From Vulcanimicrobiota bacterium (GTDB lineage: Bacteria; Vulcanimicrobiota; Xenobia; Xenobiales; JADMJV01): a DNA stretch of 64,000 nt. Each line of letters opens with the position of its first letter. Position 1 is the first letter of the stretch. The stretch covers positions 1 through 64,000 of the forward strand of contig JAHBVR010000001.1 of NCBI GenBank assembly GCA_019637395.1. The letters are read 5' to 3'. Below are positions 39,855-48,686 of this stretch, in pieces. Both the position numbers and the translations under genes were made by a program. A model generated the notes under the pieces. The model was not told the DNA's origin. It saw only the letters and a program-made list of their open reading frames with translations, and did no database searches.

Positions 39855-42269
39855 ATGGGTTGGGATCAGGGCCAGAGCAAGTCGGTGCAGTACATTTCGC
39901 CCACCGACTTACGCCACATCGTGGACTGTCTACCCGATCCTCTGCTGGTGGCCGACACCCGGGGGCTGATCCGTTTCGCCAACCCCGCCTCGGCCACGCT
40001 TTTTGACGGTGAAATCGAAGACTTCATCGGCACCCAGGTCCCCTTTTCCCCCGACGACGCGCGCGTGCGCCTGCGCGTCCGGGACCGCGAGCTGGATGTG
40101 CTGCTGCGCTGGGCGCGCACTCACTGGGAAGGCAACGCCGCCTGGTTGGTGACGGCCCGGGCCGCCACCGGACAGGAAGCGGCGGCTCCTGCCAAACCCG
40201 CCTCTGAAGGCGACCAGGCGCTGGAACATCGAGCCGTGCAGGCCGAGTTGCGCAGCGAACAGCTTCAGGAACAACTGCATCGCCTGCAGGAACAACTGAG
40301 CGCCAGCGACGATCTGCGCCATGAACAGCAGGTCTTGTTGGAACAGCGCAACCAGGCCCTGAGCGAGGTGCAGGAGCAAGTCGATTATACGCATCATCGC
40401 GCCCGCCAGCTGGAACAGCGCGCTCAGGAGGCCGAAGCCACCGCGCTGGAGCAATGGAACCAATCGGAAGAAAAACGACGCGAGCTGGAGCACCGCCTGC
40501 AGGTAAGCACCCAACAGTTGGAACAACTGGAGGGCGAACGCGCCCGACTGGAAGGCCAGATCAAGGAGACCAGCGTGCGAGTGGGTCCGCCCACTCAAAT
40601 GGAACGCCAGTTGGAACAGGCCCATAAGCGCTTTGCCGAGCAGTTACAACGGATCCAGACTCTGGAAGCGGAGCTGGAGGGATTGCGCGAGCGAGCCGTG
40701 CCCCGCGACGAGGGCGCCTGGGACGATCTGCGCCAACAGGTCAGCAGTAGCCGGGAACAAGCCTTCCGCGCCGAGCAACGAGCCGCCCAACTGGAGCAGC
40801 GCCTGTTTGACCAGGAGCAGCGTTCCCGCGACTCAGACCAACGCTCCGAAGCTCTGGCGGCCCGCCTCAGCCAGATGGAGTTCGATTCCGAGCAGACTCG
40901 CCTGGGGCTGGAGCAACAACTCCAGCATGTCACCGCCGAAGAGCAGGAAGCCAAGCGCCTGGCCTTCGAGGACCAGCTGACGCGCCTGCCCAACCTCAAC
41001 ATTCTGCAACAGTACCTGGACTTCACCACCGGACTGGTCGGGCGTGACGAAGGCGCGGCCATCCTGGTGCTGATCGACATCGATCGCCTGCGCAGCGTCA
41101 ACCAGACGCTCAGCACTTTCGCCGGGGACGAGCTGCTGCGCCAGTTTGCCGAGCGCCTCAAAAGCTTGTGCCGCAATACCGACGTACTGGGCCGGCGTGG
41201 TGACGACGAATTTCTGGTGGTGGTGGCCCACAAGGCCGTCGATCCGCGCGAACTGGCCCTGGCCCGCACCACCGTCGTGCAAATGTCGCAAAGCCTGGGC
41301 AACAAAATCTTGAATGCCTGTCAGGAGCCCTTCTACCTGGACGGTTCGCCGGTGCAAATGACCTGCAGCATCGGCATGACCATGTTCGGGGGGGAGGCCC
41401 TGGAACAGACACTGGAGCAGGCTCAGGTGGCCCTCGATCGAGCTCGCGAATTGGGCCGCGCCCGCTTTCAATTCTTCGGCCCCGAACTGCAGGACCGCAT
41501 GCGCAAAAAGCATGCGGTAGTGCCGCGCCTGGTGGAAGCCCTGGAGCGCCAGGAATTCGTGCTGCTCTACCAACCCATCGTCGATCTGCGCAATGGCAAA
41601 ATGGTGGGTCTGGAGGCCTTGCTGCGCTGGAACGACCCCAACCTCGGGCTGATCTCGCCGGGTGAATTCTTGCCCGCAGCCGAAAGCTCGGGTCTCATCG
41701 TGCAGATCGGCGAATGGTCGGTCCAGGAAGCCTGCTTGATGGCGGCTCAATACAAGGACCTTTTTGTCTCGGTCAACCTCTCGGCCCGCCAGTTGATGCA
41801 CGGCGACTTTTCCAAGCGCTTTATGAAAGCCATCGAGCGGGCCCGCGTCAAGCCCGACAAGATCGTGGTGGAAATTTCCGAATCGACCACCGCCGCCGAT
41901 CCCGAACGCGTTTCTCAGGTCCTGGCGGAACTGGCCCGCTGGCATGTGGGTCTGGCCATCGACGACTTCGGCACCGGCAGCTCCAACCTGCTCAAGCTGC
42001 AGCGGGAGAAGCCGCGCTTCTTGAAGATCGACATGGCCTTCGTGCAGCAGTTGCCGGATGACAAAACCAGCTTTCACATCGTGCTGGCCGCCTGCAATCT
42101 GGCCGCCAATCTGCAGATGCAGTCGCTGGCCGAAGGCGTCGAGAAGGACGCCCAACTGCAGAACCTGCGCAAAATGGGCTGCAATCTGGCCCAGGGCCTG
42201 TTTCTCTCCCCACCCGTCAGCCCGGCCCAGGTCAAAGAACTCACCAAGAAAACCTGGAAGCTGAATTAA
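39855..42269 (+). CDS. PAS / coiled-coil / degenerate GGDEF / EAL c-di-GMP phosphodiesterase
   Basis: 804 aa. An N-terminal PAS-like domain (VDCLPDPLLVADTRGLIRFANP) is followed by a Gln/Glu-rich coiled coil (~125-370). The GGDEF domain starts at DQLTRLPN, but its signature is RGDDEF, so cyclase activity is unlikely. The EAL domain has LEALLRW, VNLSARQL, VEISES, DDFGTGSSN, FLKIDMAFV and AEGVEKDAQ, giving a complete metal and substrate site. It should hydrolyse c-di-GMP. Soluble. ATG 39855 follows hyuB by eight bases. Confidence 0.9.
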   Translation: MGWDQGQSKSVQYISPTDLRHIVDCLPDPLLVADTRGLIRFANPASATLFDGEIEDFIGTQVPFSPDDARVRLRVRDRELDVLLRWARTHWEGNAAWLVTARAATGQEAAAPAKPASEGDQALEHRAVQAELRSEQLQEQLHRLQEQLSASDDLRHEQQVLLEQRNQALSEVQEQVDYTHHRARQLEQRAQEAEATALEQWNQSEEKRRELEHRLQVSTQQLEQLEGERARLEGQIKETSVRVGPPTQMERQLEQAHKRFAEQLQRIQTLEAELEGLRERAVPRDEGAWDDLRQQVSSSREQAFRAEQRAAQLEQRLFDQEQRSRDSDQRSEALAARLSQMEFDSEQTRLGLEQQLQHVTAEEQEAKRLAFEDQLTRLPNLNILQQYLDFTTGLVGRDEGAAILVLIDIDRLRSVNQTLSTFAGDELLRQFAERLKSLCRNTDVLGRRGDDEFLVVVAHKAVDPRELALARTTVVQMSQSLGNKILNACQEPFYLDGSPVQMTCSIGMTMFGGEALEQTLEQAQVALDRARELGRARFQFFGPELQDRMRKKHAVVPRLVEALERQEFVLLYQPIVDLRNGKMVGLEALLRWNDPNLGLISPGEFLPAAESSGLIVQIGEWSVQEACLMAAQYKDLFVSVNLSARQLMHGDFSKRFMKAIERARVKPDKIVVEISESTTAADPERVSQVLAELARWHVGLAIDDFGTGSSNLLKLQREKPRFLKIDMAFVQQLPDDKTSFHIVLAACNLAANLQMQSLAEGVEKDAQLQNLRKMGCNLAQGLFLSPPVSPAQVKELTKKTWKLN

Positions 42270-42283
42270 GCTTTTTTTTGGTC

Positions 42284-42324
42284 TTCGCTCCTATCCTGAA
42301 GCGACACAGATACACAGGAGCGAA
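42284..42324 (+). promoter_or_regulatory. Hairpin that can hide the ribosome site of the next gene
   Basis: TTCGCTCCT (42284-42292) is the exact reverse complement of AGGAGCGAA (42316-42324). The 3' arm contains the Shine-Dalgarno AGGAG of the GTG at 42328. The loop is 23 nt. The poly-T at 42272-42279 upstream may belong to a weak terminator of the EAL gene. Confidence 0.5.
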
Positions 42325-42327
42325 CCA

Positions 42328-43800
42328 GTGAAGATTCAACGCCCGCAAATCGAAGCCCGCAATAGCCTGAATTTCAGCCAGATCAAGCAGGCCCCCGGCC
42401 TGCAGGCAGAACGTTTCAAGTCCTTTGTCGACGGCTACGAAGAAAAACCCGTCAAGACAGCCCTGGAAAACGCCACCAAGCTCCAAAAGAATGCCCTCTA
42501 TGAGAGTGCAGATTCCCGAGTACTCCGCAACGGCTGGGGCGCGGCGGCACTGGTAGGAACCGGCGCCGGTGCGTGGGCGGCGGGCTCTGGAAGTCTGGTC
42601 CTGGGAGGCGCCATCGGAGCGGCTGTGACGGGCGCCGTGGGAGTGGCCGTTTATTTTCACGTCCAGTCTAAGAAACAGGACGCCGAGGCGGCTTTGGCCG
42701 GCGAAGCCTTGCAGGCTATGACCAGGGCCGCCGACGAGCTGGCCGCCGGCCTGGTCTGCGACGGACCGGGTCCCGACCAGTTTACCGACAAGCGTTATTT
42801 CACCGGCGGTGTGATCAACCAGATCGCCACCGTGCACTCGCGTGAGTCCGGGGCCGTGTTACGCACCCAGGTCGATCTGGGCGGAGCGGTGCCCCGCCGC
42901 CTGGAAGCCAATATAGCTAAAAACACCGTTTCCGTTCGAAGCCCTAAAGGAGACCAAACTTTTGCCGGTGAGCTCAAGCTGAATGACCAGGGTTTCGCGC
43001 TGATCGCTCACGGCCAACCGACCGATACCGATGGCCCGCTGACCCAGACCATCCATCCCGACGGCTCCAGCCGCATCAACGCCAAAGTGAACAACTGGAG
43101 CGGCCTCTCCTTTTCCAGCTCGGAAGCCTCGGGCAAAGACAAGGGCTTCCAGGCCTCGACCTATGTCTGGGAGAACGGGCAACTGGCCTCCCTTTCCAGC
43201 GACACGCTCTATGTTGCAAATCCTATCGTGCCCTTCCAAGACTTGAGCAAGGTCCGCGTGCTGCCGGACGGCGTGGTGGGCGGCTATTCCGATTCAGCAG
43301 GAACCCACCAGGCCGACGAAGCCGTGCTGCCTCCTTCGCACGGCATCGGTACCTGGAGTTCGGTTTCCAACCCGCAACTCACCCCTCGGCTGATCGAGAC
43401 CCACTTCCCCGGCGGCTTTACCGCTCTCAGCGATCAGAAAACCGGCATCGTGCGCATCACGGCCGGCGACGGAGCCACCCTGGACACCAACTCGACTCTG
43501 GTAGAGACCAACCAGGCCTATCGTCTCCACACCCAACATACGCTGGGCGCCCTGGAGCAATCTCTGCTGCCCAACGAAGTGCTGCTGCACCTGCAGGACG
43601 GTGCTCGCACCGTCTCTGTGCAGCATAAATCGGGCAGCCAGCCCACCGCCAGCGAGCACAAAGACGAAGAGTTCCTCAGCTCCGGCCATAACCTGGAGGT
43701 CAGCCTCGATGAGAAAGGCATCTACCGGGTCGGTGAGGGCGCTGCCAAGATCGATATCAAACCGCTGATGCCGCTCGAATTCCTGGAAAAAAGGGCCTAA
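42328..43800 (+). CDS. Large orphan protein with an internal membrane hairpin
   Basis: 490 aa, GTG start after AGGAGCG. Residues 70-110 (AAALVGTGAGAWAAGSG, GAIGAAVTGAVGVAVYF) form one or two glycine-rich membrane helices. The following 370 residues are beta-rich with D-G turns (HPDGSSRINAKVNNW, LPDGVVGGYSD, ETHFPGGFTALSD) that resemble the composition of the 33605 product. No signal peptide. No known family. The helix plus beta-repeat layout recalls polymorphic effectors, but this is only a guess. Confidence 0.6.
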   Translation: MKIQRPQIEARNSLNFSQIKQAPGLQAERFKSFVDGYEEKPVKTALENATKLQKNALYESADSRVLRNGWGAAALVGTGAGAWAAGSGSLVLGGAIGAAVTGAVGVAVYFHVQSKKQDAEAALAGEALQAMTRAADELAAGLVCDGPGPDQFTDKRYFTGGVINQIATVHSRESGAVLRTQVDLGGAVPRRLEANIAKNTVSVRSPKGDQTFAGELKLNDQGFALIAHGQPTDTDGPLTQTIHPDGSSRINAKVNNWSGLSFSSSEASGKDKGFQASTYVWENGQLASLSSDTLYVANPIVPFQDLSKVRVLPDGVVGGYSDSAGTHQADEAVLPPSHGIGTWSSVSNPQLTPRLIETHFPGGFTALSDQKTGIVRITAGDGATLDTNSTLVETNQAYRLHTQHTLGALEQSLLPNEVLLHLQDGARTVSVQHKSGSQPTASEHKDEEFLSSGHNLEVSLDEKGIYRVGEGAAKIDIKPLMPLEFLEKRA

Positions 43801-45701
43801 CGGTAAGGCAACTCACACAGGCCGCCGCCTAAAAACAGGTGATGCCATAACTGAGTGGCAATCACGCCGACCATCGCCAGATCTTCGCGGCCGCTCAAGG
43901 GCTGGCCCAGGCGGCTGCGGGCGTAGTCGACGCGAGCCGGGTCAAAATAGCCGGTGCGGCCGAGGGATTCGGAACTCAGCAGTTGCCGCACGTAAGCTGG
44001 TTCAGGATCGAGCAACGAGCCGGCATAACGGGCCCGAAAAATGTGCTTGGGACGATTGGCGATGACGGCGGGAAGATGGCCGGCGGCGTAAGTCCGCAAC
44101 AAGTGCTTATCGCGGAACCAGCCCTTGAGCTTCTGGTCCGGGTCCAGCGCGGCGCAGAAGGCCACCACCTCTTCATCTAGAAAAGGGAAGCGCGTTTCCA
44201 CCGAGTTGGCCATGGCGGGCCGATCGCCCTTATGCGACATCAAAAGACCCGCCAGCATGACCTTGTAGCCCAGGTAAAGAGAGCGATTCAGAGGGTGCCA
44301 GCGGCGCATCCGCTCATGATTGAGGAGCAAATCCTCGCAGGCGGTGTGCTCCCCCATCTGTTCGAGATGGGCATCGGAATAGACCCGGTAGCCCGATAAG
44401 GAGCAAGCTCCATAAAGGTCGGAAGTGGCATGAAAACCCCCCATGCATTCATAACGCCGGGCAAAGACCGGCCATTCTTGCCCGCGGCGGTTGGCGCGCC
44501 CGTAAAACCGGCGGCGCAGCCCCTCTCCCAGCCCCAATCGGTCGAACAAGCTGAGCAGACGATTGACCTTAAACCAGGGATAGCCGGCCAGCGCCTCGTC
44601 CGCTCCTTCTCCCGTCAACGCCACCTTGTAACCCTGCCGGCGCACCGCCGCGGCCAGGCGGAAAATAGCGGCCGAAGAGGTGTCGATCACGGGACTTTCC
44701 GAGGCAGTGACCAGGGCGGGATAGGTCTCCGCGATTTCCCGGGCGCCGCACTCGACAATGAAGGGCTGGCTGCCAATCTGGCGGGCTGTGAGCAGGGCGC
44801 GCGGAACCTCATCCAACTTGTCCTGCAGAATTCGAATGCTGAAGGTGGGGATGGGGCGGCCCAACTGGCGACTGGCCAGGCTGGCCACCAGGCTGGAATC
44901 CACTCCTCCGGAAAGATAGCTCACCACCGGCACGTCGGCTCGCAAGCGCACGGCCACCGAGCGTTCCAGCCGCTCACCCAGTTGGGCCGCCAGATCGGGC
45001 CCGCGCAACTCCTGGCCCTGGTCCGGGAAATCCAGATCCCAGTATTGGCGCTCGCTCACGCTGCCGTTCTCCAGCTTGAGGTAGTGTCCGGGCAGAAGCG
45101 CTTGAACGCCCGCGAACATGGTGCGCCGCATGCCCATGGCGAAGAAGCTGAAGATGTGGTCGAGCGCCAGGGGGTCGGCTCGCGGGGCAATCTGCCCGGA
45201 AGCCAGCAACGCCTTGATCTCCGATCCAAAGTAAAACCAACCATCTGATTGGCAAGTATAGAGCGGGCAGATGCCCAGGCGGTCGCGGGCTAAAATCAGC
45301 CATCGCCTGCGTCGGTCAAGCAGTGCGAAAGCAAACTGGCCGCGCAGATGATCAAAAAGAGCTTCGCCGTACTCTTCCCAGAGATGGACCAGAATCTCGC
45401 TGTCGGACTCGGTGCGGAAGCGATGCCCGCGCTGTTCCAGGCGCCGCCGCACCTCCCGGTGATCGAAGAATTCTCCATTGCATACGACCGCCACCGTGCC
45501 GTCTTCATTCTCGATAGGCTGGCGCCCGGACTCCAGGCCGACAATGGCCAGTCTTTGGGAAACCAGGCCCACGCCGGGCTCACTCAGCCAGCCGCTCTCA
45601 TCGGGACCACGCTGTTGAATGGCCGCCCCCATTTGACCCAGCATCTCCGGGTGGGTGTCCCGACTTGCCTGAAGATCGAAACGGCCGGCGATACCACACA
45701 T
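43797..45701 (-). CDS. asnB: Asparagine synthase (glutamine-hydrolysing)
   Basis: 634 aa from ATG 45701, chosen because the mature N terminus must begin MCGIAG, with Cys2 the glutaminase nucleophile. RLAIVGLE and NGEFFDH belong to the glutaminase domain. The synthase domain has the PP-motif SYLSGGVDSSLVASL and TGEGADEALAGYPWF. Converts aspartate and glutamine to asparagine, or amidates a related carboxylate. Its stop overlaps that of the convergent orphan gene by two bases. Confidence 0.94.
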   Translation of the reverse strand: MCGIAGRFDLQASRDTHPEMLGQMGAAIQQRGPDESGWLSEPGVGLVSQRLAIVGLESGRQPIENEDGTVAVVCNGEFFDHREVRRRLEQRGHRFRTESDSEILVHLWEEYGEALFDHLRGQFAFALLDRRRRWLILARDRLGICPLYTCQSDGWFYFGSEIKALLASGQIAPRADPLALDHIFSFFAMGMRRTMFAGVQALLPGHYLKLENGSVSERQYWDLDFPDQGQELRGPDLAAQLGERLERSVAVRLRADVPVVSYLSGGVDSSLVASLASRQLGRPIPTFSIRILQDKLDEVPRALLTARQIGSQPFIVECGAREIAETYPALVTASESPVIDTSSAAIFRLAAAVRRQGYKVALTGEGADEALAGYPWFKVNRLLSLFDRLGLGEGLRRRFYGRANRRGQEWPVFARRYECMGGFHATSDLYGACSLSGYRVYSDAHLEQMGEHTACEDLLLNHERMRRWHPLNRSLYLGYKVMLAGLLMSHKGDRPAMANSVETRFPFLDEEVVAFCAALDPDQKLKGWFRDKHLLRTYAAGHLPAVIANRPKHIFRARYAGSLLDPEPAYVRQLLSSESLGRTGYFDPARVDYARSRLGQPLSGREDLAMVGVIATQLWHHLFLGGGLCELPYR

Positions 45702-45801
45702 GCTGCCGCGCCTTCTGGCTGGCCTCGCCAGCGACCTTGGTAGGAATATACTCTGAACCAGAAAGCCGGACGCGGCCGTAACTTTCCCCAAGGAGGTGGA
45801 A

Positions 45802-47391
45802 ATGCGACGGAAAGCGTTTACTTTGATTGAACTCATGATCGTGGTGGCCATCATCGCCATGATCGCGGCCATTCTGATCCCCACCCTGCTCAAGGCGCGC
45901 CGGGCGACGCGCCAACCCGTGATAGCAGCGACAGTCCCGGAGGTTCCGCCCGAGATGGGCGCCCCTCCCGACCTGACCGAGGTGCAGGCGGACATGCGCT
46001 TAAAACACTGGACCACCCGCTCCGGCATGGACGTCACCAGCCGCTACCAGTTGAGTTATACAGGGAAATTGCGCGTCAGCGTGCCGGACAGCCGGCCCGG
46101 CTACCAACTGCGCATTCCCTTCCCGCTCCAGACCGAAGAAGCGCTCAACGTGAAACTGCGCTTCCACCAGGGCGAGCGCAGTTGGGAGCCGGCAGGCTGG
46201 ACGGTGTCCCGCTGGGGCCTGGTGGCGCCTCTCAACCTGCCGGTGGGCCAGAGTCTGGAAGCGGAAGTGGCCTTCGAAGCGATTGGCCGCGACCAGATGC
46301 GGTTGGAACTCCCGCCCGCCCGCCGGCTGGGGCGCCTGAAAATGCAACTTATCACCGACGCGGCCGGCGGTGAACTATCGGAACACAGCCTGCAGCCTCA
46401 GGCGACCCCGACGGCCGGACATTTTCGTTGGGACCTGGAGAATCTGGTTTCTCAATCTCCCATTCTGGTGGACTTGCCCGGTTCCCACAGTCTGATGGGA
46501 CGGGTTATGCTGCTCTGCCGCCTGGCCGGCCTGGCCGTGCTGCTGTTTGGACTGGGCTTCTGGTACGTAGGGGAACTCTATCGCCCGGGCTGCCTGTCCC
46601 GCTTTGGCTGGGGACACTTCCTGATGCTGGCCCTGACCTACAGCAGCTTCTTTCCCGCCTTGTGCGTGCTCACCTTAAGCCAGGGCCTACCTTTGGGCCA
46701 GGGCCTGGCCATGGCGGCGGCGCTGGCCCAGCCGCTGTTGCTGCTGCACGTCTGGCGTACCGTCAATCTGCGCTTCTCGCTGCTTTATGTGCTGCCCCTG
46801 GCCGATTTGACGCTGGCATTGGTGGTCAACGGCGTCTTCGGCGGCCCCTGGCGGGAAGCGGTTTTTCTGGGCGCCGGTTTCCTGGCCATGGCTCTGGTAA
46901 CTTTCACTTATCCGCGTTGGCGCAGCCATCGTCAAGCCTGGCAGGGCATGCAAATTCGCCAGCTGCAAACGCGCCTGCAAGACCTGGCGGACCAGGCCGA
47001 AGAGCTGCTCGAAATCGTTCGCACCAGGCCACAGCTCACTCTTTTGAACGATCCCAGCAGCGAGGCCGAGGCCTTGAGCACCTATATCCAGCGTCTACGC
47101 CCGGAGGACTACTCGGCGGTACGCGAGCGAGCAGACCAGCTCGAGCGCAGCCTGGAGAGGGCCCTGCAAACCGCGAAACGGGCCCGTCCCGCGCCTGTGG
47201 GCAGCGAAGCTCACTGCATTGCCTGCGGACAGGCGGGCTGCTCCGGCGCGTTCTGCGCCGCCTGTGGCCAGGCCAAGGCTCTGCCGGTGCACTGCGCCTG
47301 TGGCAGCAAAGTTTGGTTTGAGCGCGCCCCCGACCGGGACTGCTACTGTCCGGACTGTGGCGCCAGGCAAGCCCGGGCGCCTAAGGGTTGA
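45802..47391 (+). CDS. Chimeric protein: prepilin leader, beta domain, five-helix membrane part, coiled coil, zinc ribbons
   Basis: 529 aa, ATG 45802 after AGGAGGT. The N terminus MRRKAFTLIELMIVVAIIAM is a textbook prepilin signal with Ala at -1. Residues ~60-230 form a beta-rich domain, probably periplasmic. Five membrane helices follow (~234-372), then a coiled coil (~380-460) and a Cys-rich end with CIACGQAGC, CAACG, CACG and CYCPDCG, two likely zinc ribbons. Topology counting places the zinc end in the cytosol. I know of no described protein with this order. Divergent from asnB. Confidence 0.8.
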   Translation: MRRKAFTLIELMIVVAIIAMIAAILIPTLLKARRATRQPVIAATVPEVPPEMGAPPDLTEVQADMRLKHWTTRSGMDVTSRYQLSYTGKLRVSVPDSRPGYQLRIPFPLQTEEALNVKLRFHQGERSWEPAGWTVSRWGLVAPLNLPVGQSLEAEVAFEAIGRDQMRLELPPARRLGRLKMQLITDAAGGELSEHSLQPQATPTAGHFRWDLENLVSQSPILVDLPGSHSLMGRVMLLCRLAGLAVLLFGLGFWYVGELYRPGCLSRFGWGHFLMLALTYSSFFPALCVLTLSQGLPLGQGLAMAAALAQPLLLLHVWRTVNLRFSLLYVLPLADLTLALVVNGVFGGPWREAVFLGAGFLAMALVTFTYPRWRSHRQAWQGMQIRQLQTRLQDLADQAEELLEIVRTRPQLTLLNDPSSEAEALSTYIQRLRPEDYSAVRERADQLERSLERALQTAKRARPAPVGSEAHCIACGQAGCSGAFCAACGQAKALPVHCACGSKVWFERAPDRDCYCPDCGARQARAPKG

Positions 47392-48070
47392 TCGCCTGCC
47401 AGAAAATCCGGCGGATCTCGCTCGAGCCGCGCTGAGTGGGTTCGATCTCCCGATAGATCCAGGCGGCCGCCTGACCGAGAAAATGCGCGTGGATATCGGC
47501 CAATGGGAGGCTCCATTGGGCGGCCATCCGGCGCAATAAATCATTCATTGTCTCCAATGCAAAGTGGCGCGTGCCCAGGCTCGCGCCACTTTGTAATTTT
47601 CCCGTTCCATCTGTGGGGTCGTAGATGTTGCCGATTATGATGACGGCATCCCGATAGGTCTCTTCGACCTGCTCCAGCCACCTGTGCAACGACTCCCGCC
47701 ACTGCTCGAAGCCCTGGACCGGCTCGGACCCAAAGTAATTCCCGCAGGCATAACCGATCCGGTTCTCGGTCTGCCCCAAACCGGTGAGCACATCGTTGCC
47801 GCCTACCGTGACCGTCACCAGCACCCGGCCCTTCACTCGAGGGGCCTCGGTCAACTGTCTCCAAACCCCGCTCAAAGTAGCCCCGTTACAGGCCAGCCGG
47901 GTGTAGCCGCAACGGGGGTTGAGAGAGACCAGGTCGAGCCGGTCAAACTCGGGCCAAAAATCCGCTCGATTGCGATGCAATAACGAAGCAGCCCCCAACT
48001 GTGGCCCGGCGTATTCATCAATGCTCAGGCTGTCGCCGAAGGCCAGGTAGTGGTCGAACATCGCCGCCAT
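47381..48070 (-). CDS. SGNH/GDSL-family hydrolase
   Basis: 229 aa from ATG 48070; ATG 48061 is the other choice. FGDSLSIDEY holds the nucleophile Ser, NGATLSG the block II Gly, VTVGGNDVL the block III Asn. LPLADIHAHFLG supplies the Asp-x-x-His pair. No signal peptide, so probably cytosolic esterase or lipase-like. The 3' end overlaps the convergent chimeric pilin gene by 11 nt. The leader contains an intrinsic terminator. Confidence 0.8.
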   Translation of the reverse strand: MAAMFDHYLAFGDSLSIDEYAGPQLGAASLLHRNRADFWPEFDRLDLVSLNPRCGYTRLACNGATLSGVWRQLTEAPRVKGRVLVTVTVGGNDVLTGLGQTENRIGYACGNYFGSEPVQGFEQWRESLHRWLEQVEETYRDAVIIIGNIYDPTDGTGKLQSGASLGTRHFALETMNDLLRRMAAQWSLPLADIHAHFLGQAAAWIYREIEPTQRGSSEIRRIFWQAINP

Positions 48071-48098
48071 TTCAGCCCACCGGCTGGACTGCCTGCTC

Positions 48099-48240
48099 AA
48101 AAAAAAAATGCCTCCGCGGAAATCCGGGAGGCTACAGGAGACTGACGTCTCCATTGATTCAGAGGGAGCGACCTTCAACGTTCAATTGAAATCGATGCTA
48201 CCGGGTTGGTATCACCGATGAACCTATCTTATCAGGGATG
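48099..48240 (-). ncRNA. Structured leader or small RNA ending in an intrinsic terminator
   Basis: On the minus strand GCCTCC...GGAGGC (48110-48132) is followed by ten U (A-run 48099-48108), a strong terminator placed 29 nt before the SGNH start. Just upstream is a perfect hairpin GGAGAC-TGAC-GTCTCC (48137-48152). No gene on this strand lies upstream, so the terminator either attenuates the SGNH gene or ends a separate small RNA. The 5' limit is a guess. The rest of the 341-nt gap between 48070 and 48412 shows no other gene. Confidence 0.45.
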
Positions 48241-48345
48241 CTCAAAGCGATTCCAAAATCCGCCGCCCGCAAATGAACGAGTTGTAAAACTCTTCGCCCA
48301 CTTTGGCCTGTCTGTTTGAGATTTCTTTGGCTCAAAATGAACGCC

Positions 48346-48375
48346 TTGAGTTCCACCCGCCCGGTTTGCTACACT
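48346..48375 (+). promoter_or_regulatory. Sigma70-like promoter of the 63-aa membrane-protein gene
   Basis: TTGAGT (48346-48351) and TACACT (48370-48375) are separated by 18 nt and lie 36 nt upstream of the start codon at 48412. Confidence 0.4.
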
Positions 48376-48411
48376 GAGGGAGTATTCAAAGAGACGGAGC
48401 TCACTGCACCC

Positions 48412-48603
48412 ATGGCAAAAATCATCGGTTTCCTCGTCCTTCTGGTTCTGCTGGTCCTGGGAGCCAAAATCGCCCTGGCGGGATTCGCCTTTATGGCCTC
48501 AGCCGCCTCATTTATGGCTGTGGCAGCCTCCGTGGCCATCTTCGGAGTCTTCGCGGTCGGTGTCTTTACCGTCAGCCGCTTCTTTCTCAAAAAGGGCAAG
48601 TGA
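48412..48603 (+). CDS. Small hydrophobic membrane protein, 63 aa
   Basis: ATG 48412 with GGAGCT upstream. Almost all of the protein is two hydrophobic helices (IIGFLVLLVLLVLGAKIAL and AAASVAIFGVFAVGVFTV), ending FFLKKGK. No family recognised. A promoter-like sequence precedes it and a strong terminator follows, so it is a single-gene unit. Confidence 0.6.
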   Translation: MAKIIGFLVLLVLLVLGAKIALAGFAFMASAASFMAVAASVAIFGVFAVGVFTVSRFFLKKGK

Positions 48604-48636
48604 AAAGAGCGCCGACTCTCCGGCGCTCTTTTTTTG
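48603..48636 (+). terminator. Intrinsic terminator
   Basis: AAGAGCGCCG, loop ACTCTC, CGGCGCTCTT, then a T-run. Perfect ten-base stem directly after the 63-aa gene. Confidence 0.85.
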
Positions 48637-48642
48637 GCCCTT

Positions 48643-48674
48643 AATTAGGTTTTGACTTAATTAAGTAGATACTA
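48643..48674 (+). promoter_or_regulatory. Probable ArsR-type operator/promoter
   Basis: A direct repeat TTAATTA and palindromes CTTAATTAAG and GTAGATACTAC lie in the AT-rich 50 nt before the ArsR gene, together with TTGACT. Such palindromes are usual self-binding sites for ArsR repressors. Confidence 0.45.
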
Positions 48675-48686
48675 CATGATGGTTTC

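Noticed and set aside
45702-46037. 112-residue N-terminal extension of AsnB
   Set aside because: Class II glutaminase domains must begin with Met-Cys after processing, and the extension overlaps the divergent pilin gene.
48099-48260. Cobalamin, SAM or TPP riboswitch
   Set aside because: I compared the leader by eye with the core sequences of these classes and found no match. Only the hairpins are reported.
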